The translations under genes and the position numbers were made by a program. Shown piece by piece: positions 16,078 through 25,756 of a DNA stretch of 64,000 bases (positions within the stretch are counted from its first letter, which is position 1; each line of letters begins with the position of its first letter). Source of the DNA: Parvularcula mediterranea (GTDB taxonomy: Bacteria > Pseudomonadota > Alphaproteobacteria > Caulobacterales > Parvularculaceae); the NCBI RefSeq assembly GCF_013085255.1, contig NZ_JABFCX010000002.1, forward strand, positions 1,044,501 through 1,108,500. Reading direction: 5' to 3'. A model generated the notes under the pieces. It had not been told where the DNA came from. It searched no databases and was given only the letters and a program-made list of their open reading frames with translations.

Positions 16078-17849
16078 GCAGCCTTGTGCTCTTCGATCCA
16101 GGCGTCGATCACTTCCTCAAGAACACTGAGCGGCACGGCCCCGTGGCCGAGCACGGCATCGTGGAAGAGCCGCACGTCGAAATCATCGCCCAGCTGCTCC
16201 TCAGCCTTTGCCCGGAGCTGACGGATCTTCAGCTCACCGATTTTATAGGCCAGCGCTTGGCCCGGCCAGGTGATGTAGCGGTCGACCTCGCGGATGATAT
16301 TGACCTCCGACAGTCCTGTGTTCTCCAGCATGAAGTCGATCGCTTCCTGCCGGGTCCAGCCCTTGGAGTGCATACCTGTATCGACGACAAGGCGGCAGGC
16401 GCGCCACATCTCATACGAGAGGCGGCCAAAATTGGTCTCCGGGGTGTCGTAGAACCCGACTTCCATGCCGAGCCGCTCGGAGTAAAGACCCCAACCTTCC
16501 GTAAACGCCGTAAAACCGCCAAAGCGGCGGAAGGGCGGCAGGTCCAATTCCTGGCTCAGCGCGATCTGGTGGTGGTGGCCCGGCACCGCCTCGTGCAGCG
16601 TCAGCGCTTCCAGCTCGTAAAGCGGACGGCTCTCAAGCTTTGTCGTGTTGATCCAGTAGGTCCCGGCGCGCGTGCCGTCAGCGGCGGGGCCCGAGTAATA
16701 GGCCGTGGTCGTCCCTTCTGCGACATCGAGCGGAATGGGCAGGATGTCGTAGGGCATGCGCGGGAGGACGGTGAAGAGGTTCACCATCTGGCCATCCATC
16801 CGCTTGGCAATGGTCGACGCCTTCGAGACACGCTCCTCAGCGGTCTTGGGATAGTACTCTTCCGACGTCCGAAGGTGCTCCTGGAAGGCGGAGAGCTCGT
16901 CGAAGCCAGCCTGGCCAGCAACCTCGGTCATCTCCGCCCTGATCCGCGCAACCTCTGACAGGCCGATCTCGTGAATCTCGTCCGGCGTCATGTCGGTGGT
17001 GGTATAGCTCCGTGCACGGTAGGCGTAGAAAGCATCACCGCCGGGCAGGCTGCCAACGCCTGCGGTCTGGCGGCAGGCTGGGGTGTAGGTCTCTTCGTAG
17101 AAGGTGCCGAAGCGTTCATAGGCCGGAACGATCCCCTCACGGATGGTTGTCACGGCCCGGGCGCGGTCGTCATCGCTGACCCGGGTGTTGCCAACGAGCG
17201 GTTGGTAGAAGACGGACGTCTCGGGATCCTCGACGATGTGGGTGCGGTAGGTGCGCTCGAACCCCTGGAGTGCCTCACAGGGCTGGGTCCAGCCTTCGGA
17301 GATGCCTTCTTCGAGGCGGGCGATCACCGAGTCCATCACACCCGGCATGGCGTCGAGGCGATCAAGATAGCTGTCCACGTCCTCGTCGCGGCGCAGGCGT
17401 GCTCTCTCTGCGACGCGAGCGAGGCTGAGGTGCGGTGCGGAGTAGGTGGTGAACATGAGATAGCGGCCTGGGTGCTCGCTCGCCTCGATGTCCCCAGCGA
17501 TCTCGGAGCTCAAGAGCCGGTGGTTGAGGCGCTCTTCATCGGTCAAGGCCGAGGTGTCGATGGCGTCCAGCCGCGCTTCAAGAGCGCGCCGGGCTTCGAT
17601 CCCCTCCCAATAGCCTTCGAGGGAATAATCCGACAGGCGGCCCCGTCCGCTCTCTTCGCCAAGCTGCTCGGCAAGGATTGGGCTCTCCTCGAGGGACAGC
17701 GCCCAGTGATCGTCCATGACGCTGCGGAAATCCCGCGACGCCGTGCTTTCGGTGGCTTCGGTCTCCGCAGCGGGGCCATCGGGCGAGGGCTCCTGGGCAC
17801 AGGCGGCGAGAGCGAGGGTGGCGGCGGTGATGGTCAGGCGCTTGAGCAT
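16074..17849 (-). CDS. DUF885 family lipoprotein (putative metallopeptidase)
   Basis: A 591-residue envelope protein with a lipoprotein signal ending in LALAACAQ, so anchored to a membrane after the Cys. The DUF885 signature is present: TLHEAVPGHHHQIALSQEL followed downstream by GFTAFTEGWGLYSERLG, giving His/Glu ligands of an HExxxGHxxQ type zinc site. Relatives act as peptidases in some organisms, but the substrate here is unknown. It heads the operon with the LMW phosphatase and epimerase. Confidence 0.9.
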   Translation of the reverse strand: MLKRLTITAATLALAACAQEPSPDGPAAETEATESTASRDFRSVMDDHWALSLEESPILAEQLGEESGRGRLSDYSLEGYWEGIEARRALEARLDAIDTSALTDEERLNHRLLSSEIAGDIEASEHPGRYLMFTTYSAPHLSLARVAERARLRRDEDVDSYLDRLDAMPGVMDSVIARLEEGISEGWTQPCEALQGFERTYRTHIVEDPETSVFYQPLVGNTRVSDDDRARAVTTIREGIVPAYERFGTFYEETYTPACRQTAGVGSLPGGDAFYAYRARSYTTTDMTPDEIHEIGLSEVARIRAEMTEVAGQAGFDELSAFQEHLRTSEEYYPKTAEERVSKASTIAKRMDGQMVNLFTVLPRMPYDILPIPLDVAEGTTTAYYSGPAADGTRAGTYWINTTKLESRPLYELEALTLHEAVPGHHHQIALSQELDLPPFRRFGGFTAFTEGWGLYSERLGMEVGFYDTPETNFGRLSYEMWRACRLVVDTGMHSKGWTRQEAIDFMLENTGLSEVNIIREVDRYITWPGQALAYKIGELKIRQLRAKAEEQLGDDFDVRLFHDAVLGHGAVPLSVLEEVIDAWIEEHKAA

Positions 17850-17939
17850 GGCGAGGCCTTAACGGCTCTCAACTGTTTTTGCACGTCCGCCTCCTGCAGA
17901 GTGCCGCCCCGCGCGATGGCGTGCTAGTGATGAGAGACC

Positions 17940-20138
17940 GTGACGCTGCTCCTCGATGATGCCCCCAAGACCCGGCTTCGGGTGAAGGTCCTGCTGCCGA
18001 TGCCGGCAGGAGATGGGTACGACTATGCCGTGCCCGAGGGGATGGAGCTTTCGCCCGGGGACATCGTGACCGTGCCGCTCGGGCCGCGTCAGGTGACTGG
18101 TGTCGTCTGGACCGATGCTTCCGATCCGAACGTGCCCGACGCCAAGCTGAAGGCGATCATTGAGCGCTATGACGTGCCGCCATTGGCGCCGCAGCTTCTG
18201 GCGTTCGTGGACTGGGCCGCGCGCTATTATATGGTGCGGCGTGGGGCGTTGCTGCGAATGGTGCTGCGGGGGGAGCAGGGGCTCTCCGATGTGCGCGGCA
18301 AGACAGGGTTTCGGAAAGCTCCGCTGCCTGACGATGTGCGCCTGACGGCAAAGCGGATGGCCGTGCTGGAGGCGGCGGGTGAGGCGCCGCTGACGGCGAA
18401 GGACTTGGCTGAGCGCGCGGGTGTCACCGAAGCGGTGGTGCGCGGCCTCGCCAATGCCGGGGCCTTGGAGCGGACGGTGTTTGACCCCGACCCGCCCTTC
18501 GATGCACCGCAGTATGGCCTCCCCGGACGTGCGCTATCGCCAGAGCAGTCTGCGGGTGCTGGGGAACTCCGTGAGCTGATTGCTGAGGGTGCAGGCACGG
18601 CGCTGATCGACGGGGTCACGGGCTCCGGCAAAACGGAGGTCTATCTCGAAGCGGTGGCCGAGGCGTTGAGGGCCGACCCTACGGCGCAAGTGCTGGTCAT
18701 GCTGCCCGAGATCGCACTGACCTTGCCCTTTCTCGCGCGGCTTGAGGACCGGTTCGGTGTGCCGCCTGCGCACTGGCATTCTGATGTTTCCTCCGCCCAA
18801 AGACGAAGGGTTTGGAAGAGGGTCCTCGACGGCTCCTGCCGGCTTGTGGTGGGCGCGCGGTCAGCGCTGTTCCTACCCTGGCAGAACCTGAAGCTGATCA
18901 TCGTCGATGAGGAGCATGACCCTGCCTACAAGCAGCAAGACGGCATCCTTTATCATGCCCGCGACATGGCTGTGGCGATGGGCGCGCGTCAGCGTTTTCC
19001 AGTGGTCCTCGCCTCGGCGACGCCGTCGCTGGAGACGGTGCTCAACTGCGAAGACGGACGCTACAGACGGGTGGAGCTGCCGAGCAGGTTCGGTCCTGCG
19101 GTGCTGCCGGAAATCCGTGTGCTGGATATGCGCGGCGAGGGGTCGGAAAGCGGGCGCTGGCTTGCGCCAAAAGCTGTCGGCGCGATCAATGAGACGCTGG
19201 CGAAGAAGCAGCAGGTTCTCCTCTACCTCAACCGCAGAGGCTATGCGCCAGTCACCCTTTGCCGCCGTTGCGGCGAACGGATGACGGCGCCCGACAGCGA
19301 CACGTGGCTTGTCGAACATAAGTACACGAACCGTCTGGTCTGCCACCAGACGGGCTTCTCCATGCCCAAGCCTGACAAGTGTCCGCACTGTGACGCGGAG
19401 GGTACGCTTGCGCCCTGCGGACCAGGCGTGGAACGGGTGGCCGAGGAGGCGCAGGAGCGCTGGCCCGATGCCCGGGTGGAGATTTTCTCATCAGATACGG
19501 TGGATCGTCCGGGGTCAGCGAAGGACCTCCTGAAACGCATGACGGCAGGTGAGATCGATATCCTCGTCGCGACCCAGGCGGCAGCGAAGGGGCATAACTT
19601 CCCTGCACTGACTTTAGTGGTGGCTGTTGATGCAGACCTCGGCCTCTCAGGCGGCGACTTGCGCGCGGCAGAGCGGACCTACCAAGTGCTTAGCCAGGTC
19701 TCAGGTCGCGCGGGCCGCGCGGCGGACAAGGGCCGTGTGCTCCTCCAGTCCTACCAGCCCCAGCACCCAGTCGCCGCGGCGCTCTCATCTGGTCTTCGCG
19801 ATGATTTTCTGAATGCGGAGCTTCTCTCGCGGGAGGAGATCGGCATGCCGCCCTTTGGCAGGCTGGCCGGGATCATCCTCTCAGCCCAGGAAGAGCCCAA
19901 GCTGATGGAGGATGCGCGCGCGCTGGCCCAGGCTGTTCCCCATGCGGACGGTATCGAGGTGTGGGGCCCTGCCCCCGCCCCCTTCTACCGCCTGCGCGGG
20001 GTCTATCGTCAGCGGTTCCTCGTGCGGGGGACGAAGCGCTCGAACCTCCAGGCGTTTATTTCGGACTGGCTGGGTGCCGTCAAACCGAAGAACGCCGTCA
20101 GGAGGGTCGTGGACATCGACCCCTATAATTTCTTCTGA
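17940..20138 (+). CDS. priA: Primosomal protein N' (replication restart helicase)
   Basis: A 732-residue PriA helicase, which recognises stalled forks and reloads the replisome. An N-terminal 3'-binding domain precedes the helicase core: Walker A GVTGSGKTEVY near 225, DEEHD Walker B, and later motifs through GRAGRAADKG. The paired-Cys zinc region is present (CRRCGERM then CPHC) with an unusually long spacer containing VCHQTGFSMPKPDKCPHC. The start is a GTG after GAGAG. It is divergent from the DUF885 gene and almost abuts the convergent SDR gene. Confidence 0.96.
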   Translation: MTLLLDDAPKTRLRVKVLLPMPAGDGYDYAVPEGMELSPGDIVTVPLGPRQVTGVVWTDASDPNVPDAKLKAIIERYDVPPLAPQLLAFVDWAARYYMVRRGALLRMVLRGEQGLSDVRGKTGFRKAPLPDDVRLTAKRMAVLEAAGEAPLTAKDLAERAGVTEAVVRGLANAGALERTVFDPDPPFDAPQYGLPGRALSPEQSAGAGELRELIAEGAGTALIDGVTGSGKTEVYLEAVAEALRADPTAQVLVMLPEIALTLPFLARLEDRFGVPPAHWHSDVSSAQRRRVWKRVLDGSCRLVVGARSALFLPWQNLKLIIVDEEHDPAYKQQDGILYHARDMAVAMGARQRFPVVLASATPSLETVLNCEDGRYRRVELPSRFGPAVLPEIRVLDMRGEGSESGRWLAPKAVGAINETLAKKQQVLLYLNRRGYAPVTLCRRCGERMTAPDSDTWLVEHKYTNRLVCHQTGFSMPKPDKCPHCDAEGTLAPCGPGVERVAEEAQERWPDARVEIFSSDTVDRPGSAKDLLKRMTAGEIDILVATQAAAKGHNFPALTLVVAVDADLGLSGGDLRAAERTYQVLSQVSGRAGRAADKGRVLLQSYQPQHPVAAALSSGLRDDFLNAELLSREEIGMPPFGRLAGIILSAQEEPKLMEDARALAQAVPHADGIEVWGPAPAPFYRLRGVYRQRFLVRGTKRSNLQAFISDWLGAVKPKNAVRRVVDIDPYNFF

Positions 20139-20141
20139 TCC

Positions 20142-20825
20142 CTACCAGGGGATCTCTTTCCCGGCGTAATCGAGGAAGGCAGCTTTGTCCGCAGGCTGAA
20201 GGCCATCGATGACCTTGGCGAGGCCCTTGGCGCTTTCCTCCGGCGAAATGTTGCCATTGGGGCCGCCCATATCGGTCCTGACCCAGCCGGGGTGCAGCGT
20301 GCCAACTGCGATGCCCTCACCCTTGAGCTCAAAGGCTCCCGCGGACATGACCATGTTGAGTGCCGTCTTGGACGCCCGGTAGGCAACAGCGCCTCCCGAA
20401 GCATCCTCGATCGAGCCCATCTTCGACGTGATCGCGACCATCTTCTTACCTTCGCCCTTGCGGACGTGGGGTAGGAAAGCCTGAAGCGTCTTGAGGGATC
20501 CCGTGACGTTGACATTGAGGGTATAGTTCAGCTCGTCAGCAGACAGAGCTTCAAAGCTCTGCTCCGAACGTGACCGTCCGTAAACGCCAGCATTGGCGAT
20601 GACGATATCGACCGGCTCTTCGATGCTGTTGGCCACCGCATCGAGCTGGCCTTGGTTGGTCGTATCAAGCGCGTGCACCGTGACGTCGCCAGAGACGGCC
20701 TTGAGATCACGTGCCTCCTCCGGCGTTCGGCAGCAGGCATGAACCTTCGCGCCTTCGCCAGCATAGTGGCGGACAAACTCGAGCCCGATGCCCCTGTTGG
20801 CACCTGTGATGAGAACTGTGGTCAT
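20142..20825 (-). CDS. Short-chain dehydrogenase/reductase
   Basis: A 227-residue classical SDR close to the C-factor subgroup. It has the cofactor motif TGANRGIGLE, NAGVYG, a Ser in ITSKMGSI and the YxxxK catalytic pair in YRASKTALN. The ATG at MTTVLITG is preferred over one 30 bases upstream because it gives the standard N-terminus and has CGGAG about 9 bases before it. It ends 3 bases from the convergent priA stop. Substrate is unknown. Confidence 0.92.
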   Translation of the reverse strand: MTTVLITGANRGIGLEFVRHYAGEGAKVHACCRTPEEARDLKAVSGDVTVHALDTTNQGQLDAVANSIEEPVDIVIANAGVYGRSRSEQSFEALSADELNYTLNVNVTGSLKTLQAFLPHVRKGEGKKMVAITSKMGSIEDASGGAVAYRASKTALNMVMSAGAFELKGEGIAVGTLHPGWVRTDMGGPNGNISPEESAKGLAKVIDGLQPADKAAFLDYAGKEIPW

Positions 20826-20963
20826 GGCAAAGCGCTCCGAATGCGAGCGCGTCATTTAGGGTGCCTAACGCTTTCAGCAACGGTGTGCCGCCTCGCCGGC
20901 TGAGACGGTTCCTTGCGCGCGATGGCGTTGCCGCTCATCTTCGTCGCGGGCGAGGAGAGAGCG

Positions 20964-21698
20964 ATGACCGATACCAAGCGCGCGATGATCGGCCTCGACG
21001 ATATCTTTGGGGACCTGTTTGGCCTGAATATCAAAGGTATGCGGAGTATCGTGGACGTCTGGATCAAGCCAGCGACCTACGCGAAAGCCGCCCGTGATGA
21101 GGGCTGGGAAGGGCGTTACACCCCATCGATCCGGCTCTGGCTGTCCATGATGGCTGTGGGTTCGTTCCTGCAGTTTCTGTGGATCAGCGATGATGCACCC
21201 ATAACCAAGGTCTTTGCCGAAGGATTTAGGGACGCGGGTCTGAGCGCTCCTGAGGGCATTACGCTTACGGAGCTGGGCCAGGAAGCGGCGGTCTGGACCT
21301 ACGGGCTTATGCCTGTCGTCCAACTCGTGTTCCTGATGTTCCTCGCGGTGTTCTGGCGCTTATGGGGAGCGCCTACGACGGTCGGTCTGCGTGTCCGCTA
21401 CTTGCTCGGCGTTATGATCCCGTCCGGCTCGCTGATGCTTGCGATCCTGCCGGTCCTCGCCGTCATGCCCGAGGCTTACATGACCGCCTACGGATTGTTG
21501 CTCGCAGTTCTTGCTGCGCTCGTCGATTGGCAAACGTCTGCGCGAGGCTTCATCACCGCGAAGGCGCGCGGAGGAAAGCTCCTTCGCGCGCTGGCCCTCG
21601 CAGTGATGATCTTCGTCGTGAATGTCGGCGTCAGCATCATCGTCCAGGTGGCTGGCGTGATCATTGTCGCCAACAAATATGGCCTGAGCCCCGCCTAG
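20964..21698 (+). CDS. Polytopic membrane protein (Yip1/DUF3667-like topology)
   Basis: A 244-residue protein. The first 50 or so residues are hydrophilic (LDDIFGDLFGLNIKGMRSIV, DVWIKPATYAKAARDEGW), followed by RYTPSIRLWLSMMAVGSF and then four further hydrophobic segments to the C-terminus. The arrangement resembles Yip1/DUF3667-type membrane proteins, but this is a topology match only. The ATG has GAGGAGAGA upstream. It converges on the thiolase gene with a shared CTAG. Confidence 0.7.
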   Translation: MTDTKRAMIGLDDIFGDLFGLNIKGMRSIVDVWIKPATYAKAARDEGWEGRYTPSIRLWLSMMAVGSFLQFLWISDDAPITKVFAEGFRDAGLSAPEGITLTELGQEAAVWTYGLMPVVQLVFLMFLAVFWRLWGAPTTVGLRVRYLLGVMIPSGSLMLAILPVLAVMPEAYMTAYGLLLAVLAALVDWQTSARGFITAKARGGKLLRALALAVMIFVVNVGVSIIVQVAGVIIVANKYGLSPA

Positions 21699-22885
21699 AG
21701 TAGCTCAACCCCGACAGCGGTCGCTTCGCCGCCGCCGATGCAGATGCCTGCTGCGCCGCGGGACAGGCCGCGATGCTTGAGGGCGTTGACGAGGCCAGAG
21801 ACAATCCGTGCACCGCTCGCGCCAATCGGGTGGCCGAGGGCGCAGGCGCCGCCATTGACGTTCATGCGGTTGTGCTTGATGCCGAGCTCTTCCATCGCTG
21901 CCATCGGGACCACGGCGAAGGCTTCGTTGACTTCGAAGAGGTCATAGTCCGACTGCGAGGTGCCTTCGGCATCGAAGAGGTTCTGGAGGGCGCCCACCGG
22001 AGCCGTGGTGAACCATGCAGGCTCCTGGGCATGGCTCGTCATGCCAGTGAGCTTGGCGATCGGCGACAGGCCGCGTGCATCGGCTTCACTCTTCCGCATA
22101 AGGACGAGAGCCGCCGCGCCGTCGGAGATTGAGCTGGCGTTCGCTGCCGTGACCGTGCCGCCATCCCGGCGGAAGGCAGGCTTGAGGGTCGGGATCTTCT
22201 CCGGGCGGGCTTTGAAGGGCTGTTCGTCCTTGGTGTAGGTGGCGGAGCCCGAACGGCTCTCAACCGTCACGCCGACGATTTCGTCCGTAAACTGCTCTTC
22301 GGAAGCGGCAATCGCCCGGTCGAGGCTGGCGATCGCGTATTCGTCCTGCGCTTCGCGGGAGAACTCGTATTTATCAGCACACAGCTCAGCGAACGTACCC
22401 ATCAGGCCGCCTTCGTAGGCATCCTCGAGGCCGTCGAAGAACATGTGGTCGATGACCTGACCGTGACCCATCCGGTAGCCCGAGCGCGCCTTTGGCAGGA
22501 GGTAGGGGGCGTTAGACATGGACTCCATGCCGCCAGCCACGCCGATCTTCACCGACCCGGCTGCGATCGCCTGGGCCAGCATCATGATCGTCTTCATGCC
22601 CGAGCCGCACATCTTGTTGACGGTGGTGCAGGGGACGGAGGTCGGCAGGCCTGCGTGGATGGCCGCCTGCCGCGCCGGGGCCTGGCCCTGACCAGCGGGA
22701 AGGACACAGCCCATCAGGACTTCGTCGATTTCCGAGCCTTCGACCCCGGCGCGATCGACCGCGCCCTTGATGGCCGCCGCACCAAGGCGGCTCGCAGGAA
22801 GGGAGGAAAGCTCACCCTGCAGACCGCCCATGGGCGTTCTGGCATGAGAAACAATGACAATCGGGTCGTCTTGAGGAAGGAGCAT
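21695..22885 (-). CDS. Acetyl-CoA C-acetyltransferase (thiolase)
   Basis: A 396-residue thiolase. The acyl-accepting Cys lies in [10 protein letters not shown], and the C-terminal active-site blocks are [20 protein letters not shown] and [12 protein letters not shown] with the second catalytic Cys. It condenses or cleaves acetoacetyl-CoA, feeding polyhydroxybutyrate or degradation pathways. The ATG at MLLPQDD is chosen for its AGGTGA; a GTG nine bases upstream lacks a ribosome-binding site. It is monocistronic, tail to tail with the membrane gene. Confidence 0.95.
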   Translation of the reverse strand: MLLPQDDPIVIVSHARTPMGGLQGELSSLPASRLGAAAIKGAVDRAGVEGSEIDEVLMGCVLPAGQGQAPARQAAIHAGLPTSVPCTTVNKMCGSGMKTIMMLAQAIAAGSVKIGVAGGMESMSNAPYLLPKARSGYRMGHGQVIDHMFFDGLEDAYEGGLMGTFAELCADKYEFSREAQDEYAIASLDRAIAASEEQFTDEIVGVTVESRSGSATYTKDEQPFKARPEKIPTLKPAFRRDGGTVTAANASSISDGAAALVLMRKSEADARGLSPIAKLTGMTSHAQEPAWFTTAPVGALQNLFDAEGTSQSDYDLFEVNEAFAVVPMAAMEELGIKHNRMNVNGGACALGHPIGASGARIVSGLVNALKHRGLSRGAAGICIGGGEATAVGVELL

Positions 22886-22941
22886 GGCCGTCACCTGTTT
22901 ATCGGTTTCGGCCTGCGTCTAGCGCGCCTATGAGGCTCGCG

Positions 22942-23145
22942 TCACCCGCGGTTGGTGCTCACATCCTTGCGCGGACGCCAGGCGAGGGCCATCGACAGGG
23001 CCATGACGGCGAGGAGGGGCCAGCTCGGCGCGCCGTCTGCCTCGACAGCAGCGGCAGCAGGAGCTGCAACGGCTGCTTCCGCTGCCGTAGAGAGCATAAT
23101 CAACCCAACCATCATGCACTGCACATAGCACGTTCTGGCAAGCAT
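22942..23145 (-). CDS. Small secreted/membrane-anchored protein with C-terminal hydrophobic anchor
   Basis: A 67-residue protein, too small to classify. It has a signal-like N-terminus (CMMVGLIMLSTAAEAAVAA), an Ala/Pro linker, then SWPLLAVMALSMALAWRPRK, meaning a hydrophobic helix followed by a basic cluster. That tripartite ending resembles processing signals of the CTERM kind, but the linker has no clear PEP or VPLPA motif. AGGTGAAGAA directly precedes the ATG. It is 78 bases downstream of the ThiF-like gene on the same strand. Confidence 0.55.
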   Translation of the reverse strand: MLARTCYVQCMMVGLIMLSTAAEAAVAAPAAAAVEADGAPSWPLLAVMALSMALAWRPRKDVSTNRG

Positions 23146-23223
23146 TTCTTCACCTTTCGCGTCACAACGGCGCGATGGCCGTTCGCTGTTGCGAAAAGGA
23201 CGCTGCAAGCGAGGTGCCAGCGG

Positions 23224-23949
23224 TCAGCCGCCGCAGACGGAGCAGCCGGGATCACGGGGAAGCCCCACCCTGCGGACTTCTCCTGTCCTGAGGTCAGCTG
23301 TGAGCATATGGCCGGAGAGAATGGGCTGAACGTCGCATAGAAACTTGATCGTTTCGATAGCCGCAAGACTTCCAACTGCGCCGACAACGGGCCCAAGGAC
23401 ACCATCACGATCGCAGAGGCCATCCTCTTCGGCGTCCTCTGGCACAAGGCAGGCGTAGCAGGCCGAATTCGCGTCAGACGGGTCAAAGAGGGTCACTTGT
23501 CCCTCAAAACGGGACGCTGCGGAGGAGAGGAGCGGGATCTTCGCCTCCCGGGAGAGCCGGTTGATGAGGTGGCGGCCCGCGATCCTGTCGATGCCTTCGA
23601 CGATGAGATCAGCGCCCTCGATGAGGGAGAGGCCGTTCTCAGCCGTCAGCATCTGCGGAACGGGGCGCACTTCGATCCCCGAGTGCTGAGCGCGAAGACG
23701 CCTGGCTGCAGCGATGGCCTTGGGCCGACCGACATCCGCTTCGGTGTAAAGGATCTGCCGCTGGAGGTTCGAGGTCTCTACCTCGTCGCCATCAATGATG
23801 GTCAGATGGCCGACACCTGCCGCGCCGAGATAGGCAAGGATGGGGCAGCCGAGCCCACCGGCGCCAACCACCACGACCTTCGCGGCGGCAAGGCGCTTGA
23901 TGCCCTGACCGCCGATCTCGGGAAGGAGGAGGTGGTGCTTGTCGCGCAT
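23224..23949 (-). CDS. ThiF/MoeB/HesA family adenylyltransferase
   Basis: A 241-residue E1-like enzyme that would adenylate the C-terminal Gly of a ubiquitin-like sulfur carrier (ThiS/MoaD type). It contains VVVVGAGGLGCPILAYLG for ATP, DGDEVETSNLQRQILY with the conserved Asn-Arg-Gln, CYACLVPEDAEEDGLC and a terminal CSVCGG that pairs with it as a zinc site. The Cys before DRDGVLG corresponds to the conserved SCAEAGVLG position. It follows dut by 14 bases. Whether it serves molybdopterin or thiamine synthesis cannot be told. Confidence 0.92.
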   Translation of the reverse strand: MRDKHHLLLPEIGGQGIKRLAAAKVVVVGAGGLGCPILAYLGAAGVGHLTIIDGDEVETSNLQRQILYTEADVGRPKAIAAARRLRAQHSGIEVRPVPQMLTAENGLSLIEGADLIVEGIDRIAGRHLINRLSREAKIPLLSSAASRFEGQVTLFDPSDANSACYACLVPEDAEEDGLCDRDGVLGPVVGAVGSLAAIETIKFLCDVQPILSGHMLTADLRTGEVRRVGLPRDPGCSVCGG

Positions 23950-23963
23950 GGCGCCCTTTGGGC

Positions 23964-24410
23964 TCAGACCCCGGTGGAGCCGAAGCCGCCCGTACCGCGC
24001 ACGGTCTCCGGCAACTCGTCGGCGGTCTCTTCAAAGTCCGCGCGAATGTAGGGGGCGACCACGAGCTGAGCGATGCGCATACCGCGCTCAACCGTGAAGT
24101 CTTCCGTGCCAAGATTGATGAGGCTGACCTTCATCTCGCCGCGATAGTCCGCATCGACGGTACCCGGGGCATTGATCACGGTGATGCCGAACTTGGACGC
24201 AAGGCCAGAGCGCGGGCGGACCTGGCCTTCGGTGCCCTTGGGCAGGGCGATGGAGAGGCCCGTCGGGATCATCGCCTTGGCGCCGGGGATCAGGACAATA
24301 TCATTGTCGATGGCGGCGCGGAGGTCTGCGCCCGCAGAATCTTCGGTCTGATAGCTCGGAAGGTCAAGACCTTCAGCATGCGGAAGACGTTTGATAAGGA
24401 CCTTGGCCAT
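23964..24410 (-). CDS. dut: dUTP diphosphatase
   Basis: A 148-residue trimeric dUTPase converting dUTP to dUMP and pyrophosphate. All five motifs are visible: [45 protein letters not shown] and the C-terminal [11 protein letters not shown] that closes the active site. The length is standard. In many alphaproteobacteria dut follows coaBC; here it is about 15 kb away and is instead flanked by folC and the ThiF-like gene. Confidence 0.97.
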   Translation of the reverse strand: MAKVLIKRLPHAEGLDLPSYQTEDSAGADLRAAIDNDIVLIPGAKAMIPTGLSIALPKGTEGQVRPRSGLASKFGITVINAPGTVDADYRGEMKVSLINLGTEDFTVERGMRIAQLVVAPYIRADFEETADELPETVRGTGGFGSTGV

Positions 24411-24424
24411 AACGGGTTCTCCGG

Positions 24425-25756
24425 TTACTCGGCGTTCTTCTGCAGCACCTCTCCCGCAAGGTAAAGCGAGCCGCAGATGAGGACTCTCGGCTGGCCTTCG
24501 CCCGACTTGCCAAAGGCTTCCACGGCATGGGTCAGGGCTGCCTCAACGCTGTCCATCGGCTTGGCGGGGAGCCCTGCGCGCTGAGCCGCTTCGGCGAGCT
24601 GGCCTGCATCCATCGCAGCGGCGTGTTCGGCCTTCACTGTCAGCACTGTCGAGGCGAGGCCCTCGAAGGGTGCGAGGAACTCTTCGGCATCCTTGTTCTT
24701 CTGGATACCGACGATCAGGACGAGAGGGCGGGGGCTCCGCTCTTCGAGGTCCGCGAGGGTTCTTGCGAGGGCGCGGCCTGCATGGGGGTTATGTCCGCCA
24801 TCGAGCCAAAGCTCACCCGGGTCGCCCTGGTGTTTCGTCACGATGGAAGTGAGTTTGCCGTGGCCCAAACGCTGGAAGCGCGCGGGCCACTCAGCAGCTT
24901 CGATCCCCATGCTGATGAAATCATCGTCCGGCGCGAGGCCAGCCTTCTTGAGGGCCGCCACTGCAAGCCCTGCATTGTCGATCTGGTGCTGACCCACCAG
25001 GCGCGGCAGCTTGAGGTCGGAGAGCCCGTGCTCATCCTCATAGGTGAAACCGCCGCCTTCGCGGACGAGCTGCCAGTCTTCGCCAAGCAGATGCTGGTCT
25101 GCGCCGAGCGCGAGTGCCCTGTTGCGGAGGACGTCTAGAACCTCAGGGCGCTGAGCACCTGTCACTAGGTTCGATCCCTGCTTGATGATCCCGGCCTTCT
25201 CGAAGGCAATTTCTGCAAGGCTGTCGCCCAGCCAGTCCTGATGGTCGAGGCCAATCGGAGTGATGACGCAGGCGCGGGGGTCGGGGACGACGTTGGTGGC
25301 ATCGAGCCTTCCTCCGAGCCCCGTCTCCAGCAGCAAAACATCAGCAGGCGTCTCTGCAAAGGCTAGGAACGCTGCGGCCGTTGCGGCCTCGAAATAGGTC
25401 AGCGGCAAATCACCCGCTGCCGCTTCGCAACGGCCGAGCACGGACGCCAGCTTCTCATCGGAGATCTGCTCGCCAGCAAGAACGACCCGCTCATTGAAGC
25501 GGACGAGGTGGGGCGAAGTATAGACATGCACGCGCCGCCCGGCCGCTGCGAGGATCGTGCGCATGAAGGCAATGGTCGAGCCCTTGCCATTGGTTCCTGC
25601 CACATGGATCGTGGGCGGAAGGTTCCTGTGCGGATCACCAAGGCGCCCGAGCGCCTTCTCGATACGGTCGAGGCCGAGAACGATCTCGGCCGGGTTCGTG
25701 TTCTCGAACCTCGTGAGAAGGCGTTCGACTTCTGCCTTGGCGGCAGGGGTGTTCAT
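24425..25756 (-). CDS. folC: Folylpolyglutamate synthase / dihydrofolate synthase
   Basis: A 443-residue Mur-ligase-fold enzyme that adds glutamate to dihydropteroate and folates. The P-loop [15 protein letters not shown] is followed by [15 protein letters not shown] and [10 protein letters not shown], typical of FolC. The ATG lies directly next to the accD stop, and the order accD-folC is the usual alphaproteobacterial one. Dut follows 14 bases later, so the run trpA-accD-folC-dut-thiF-like may be one transcript. Confidence 0.96.
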   Translation of the reverse strand: MNTPAAKAEVERLLTRFENTNPAEIVLGLDRIEKALGRLGDPHRNLPPTIHVAGTNGKGSTIAFMRTILAAAGRRVHVYTSPHLVRFNERVVLAGEQISDEKLASVLGRCEAAAGDLPLTYFEAATAAAFLAFAETPADVLLLETGLGGRLDATNVVPDPRACVITPIGLDHQDWLGDSLAEIAFEKAGIIKQGSNLVTGAQRPEVLDVLRNRALALGADQHLLGEDWQLVREGGGFTYEDEHGLSDLKLPRLVGQHQIDNAGLAVAALKKAGLAPDDDFISMGIEAAEWPARFQRLGHGKLTSIVTKHQGDPGELWLDGGHNPHAGRALARTLADLEERSPRPLVLIVGIQKNKDAEEFLAPFEGLASTVLTVKAEHAAAMDAGQLAEAAQRAGLPAKPMDSVEAALTHAVEAFGKSGEGQPRVLICGSLYLAGEVLQKNAE

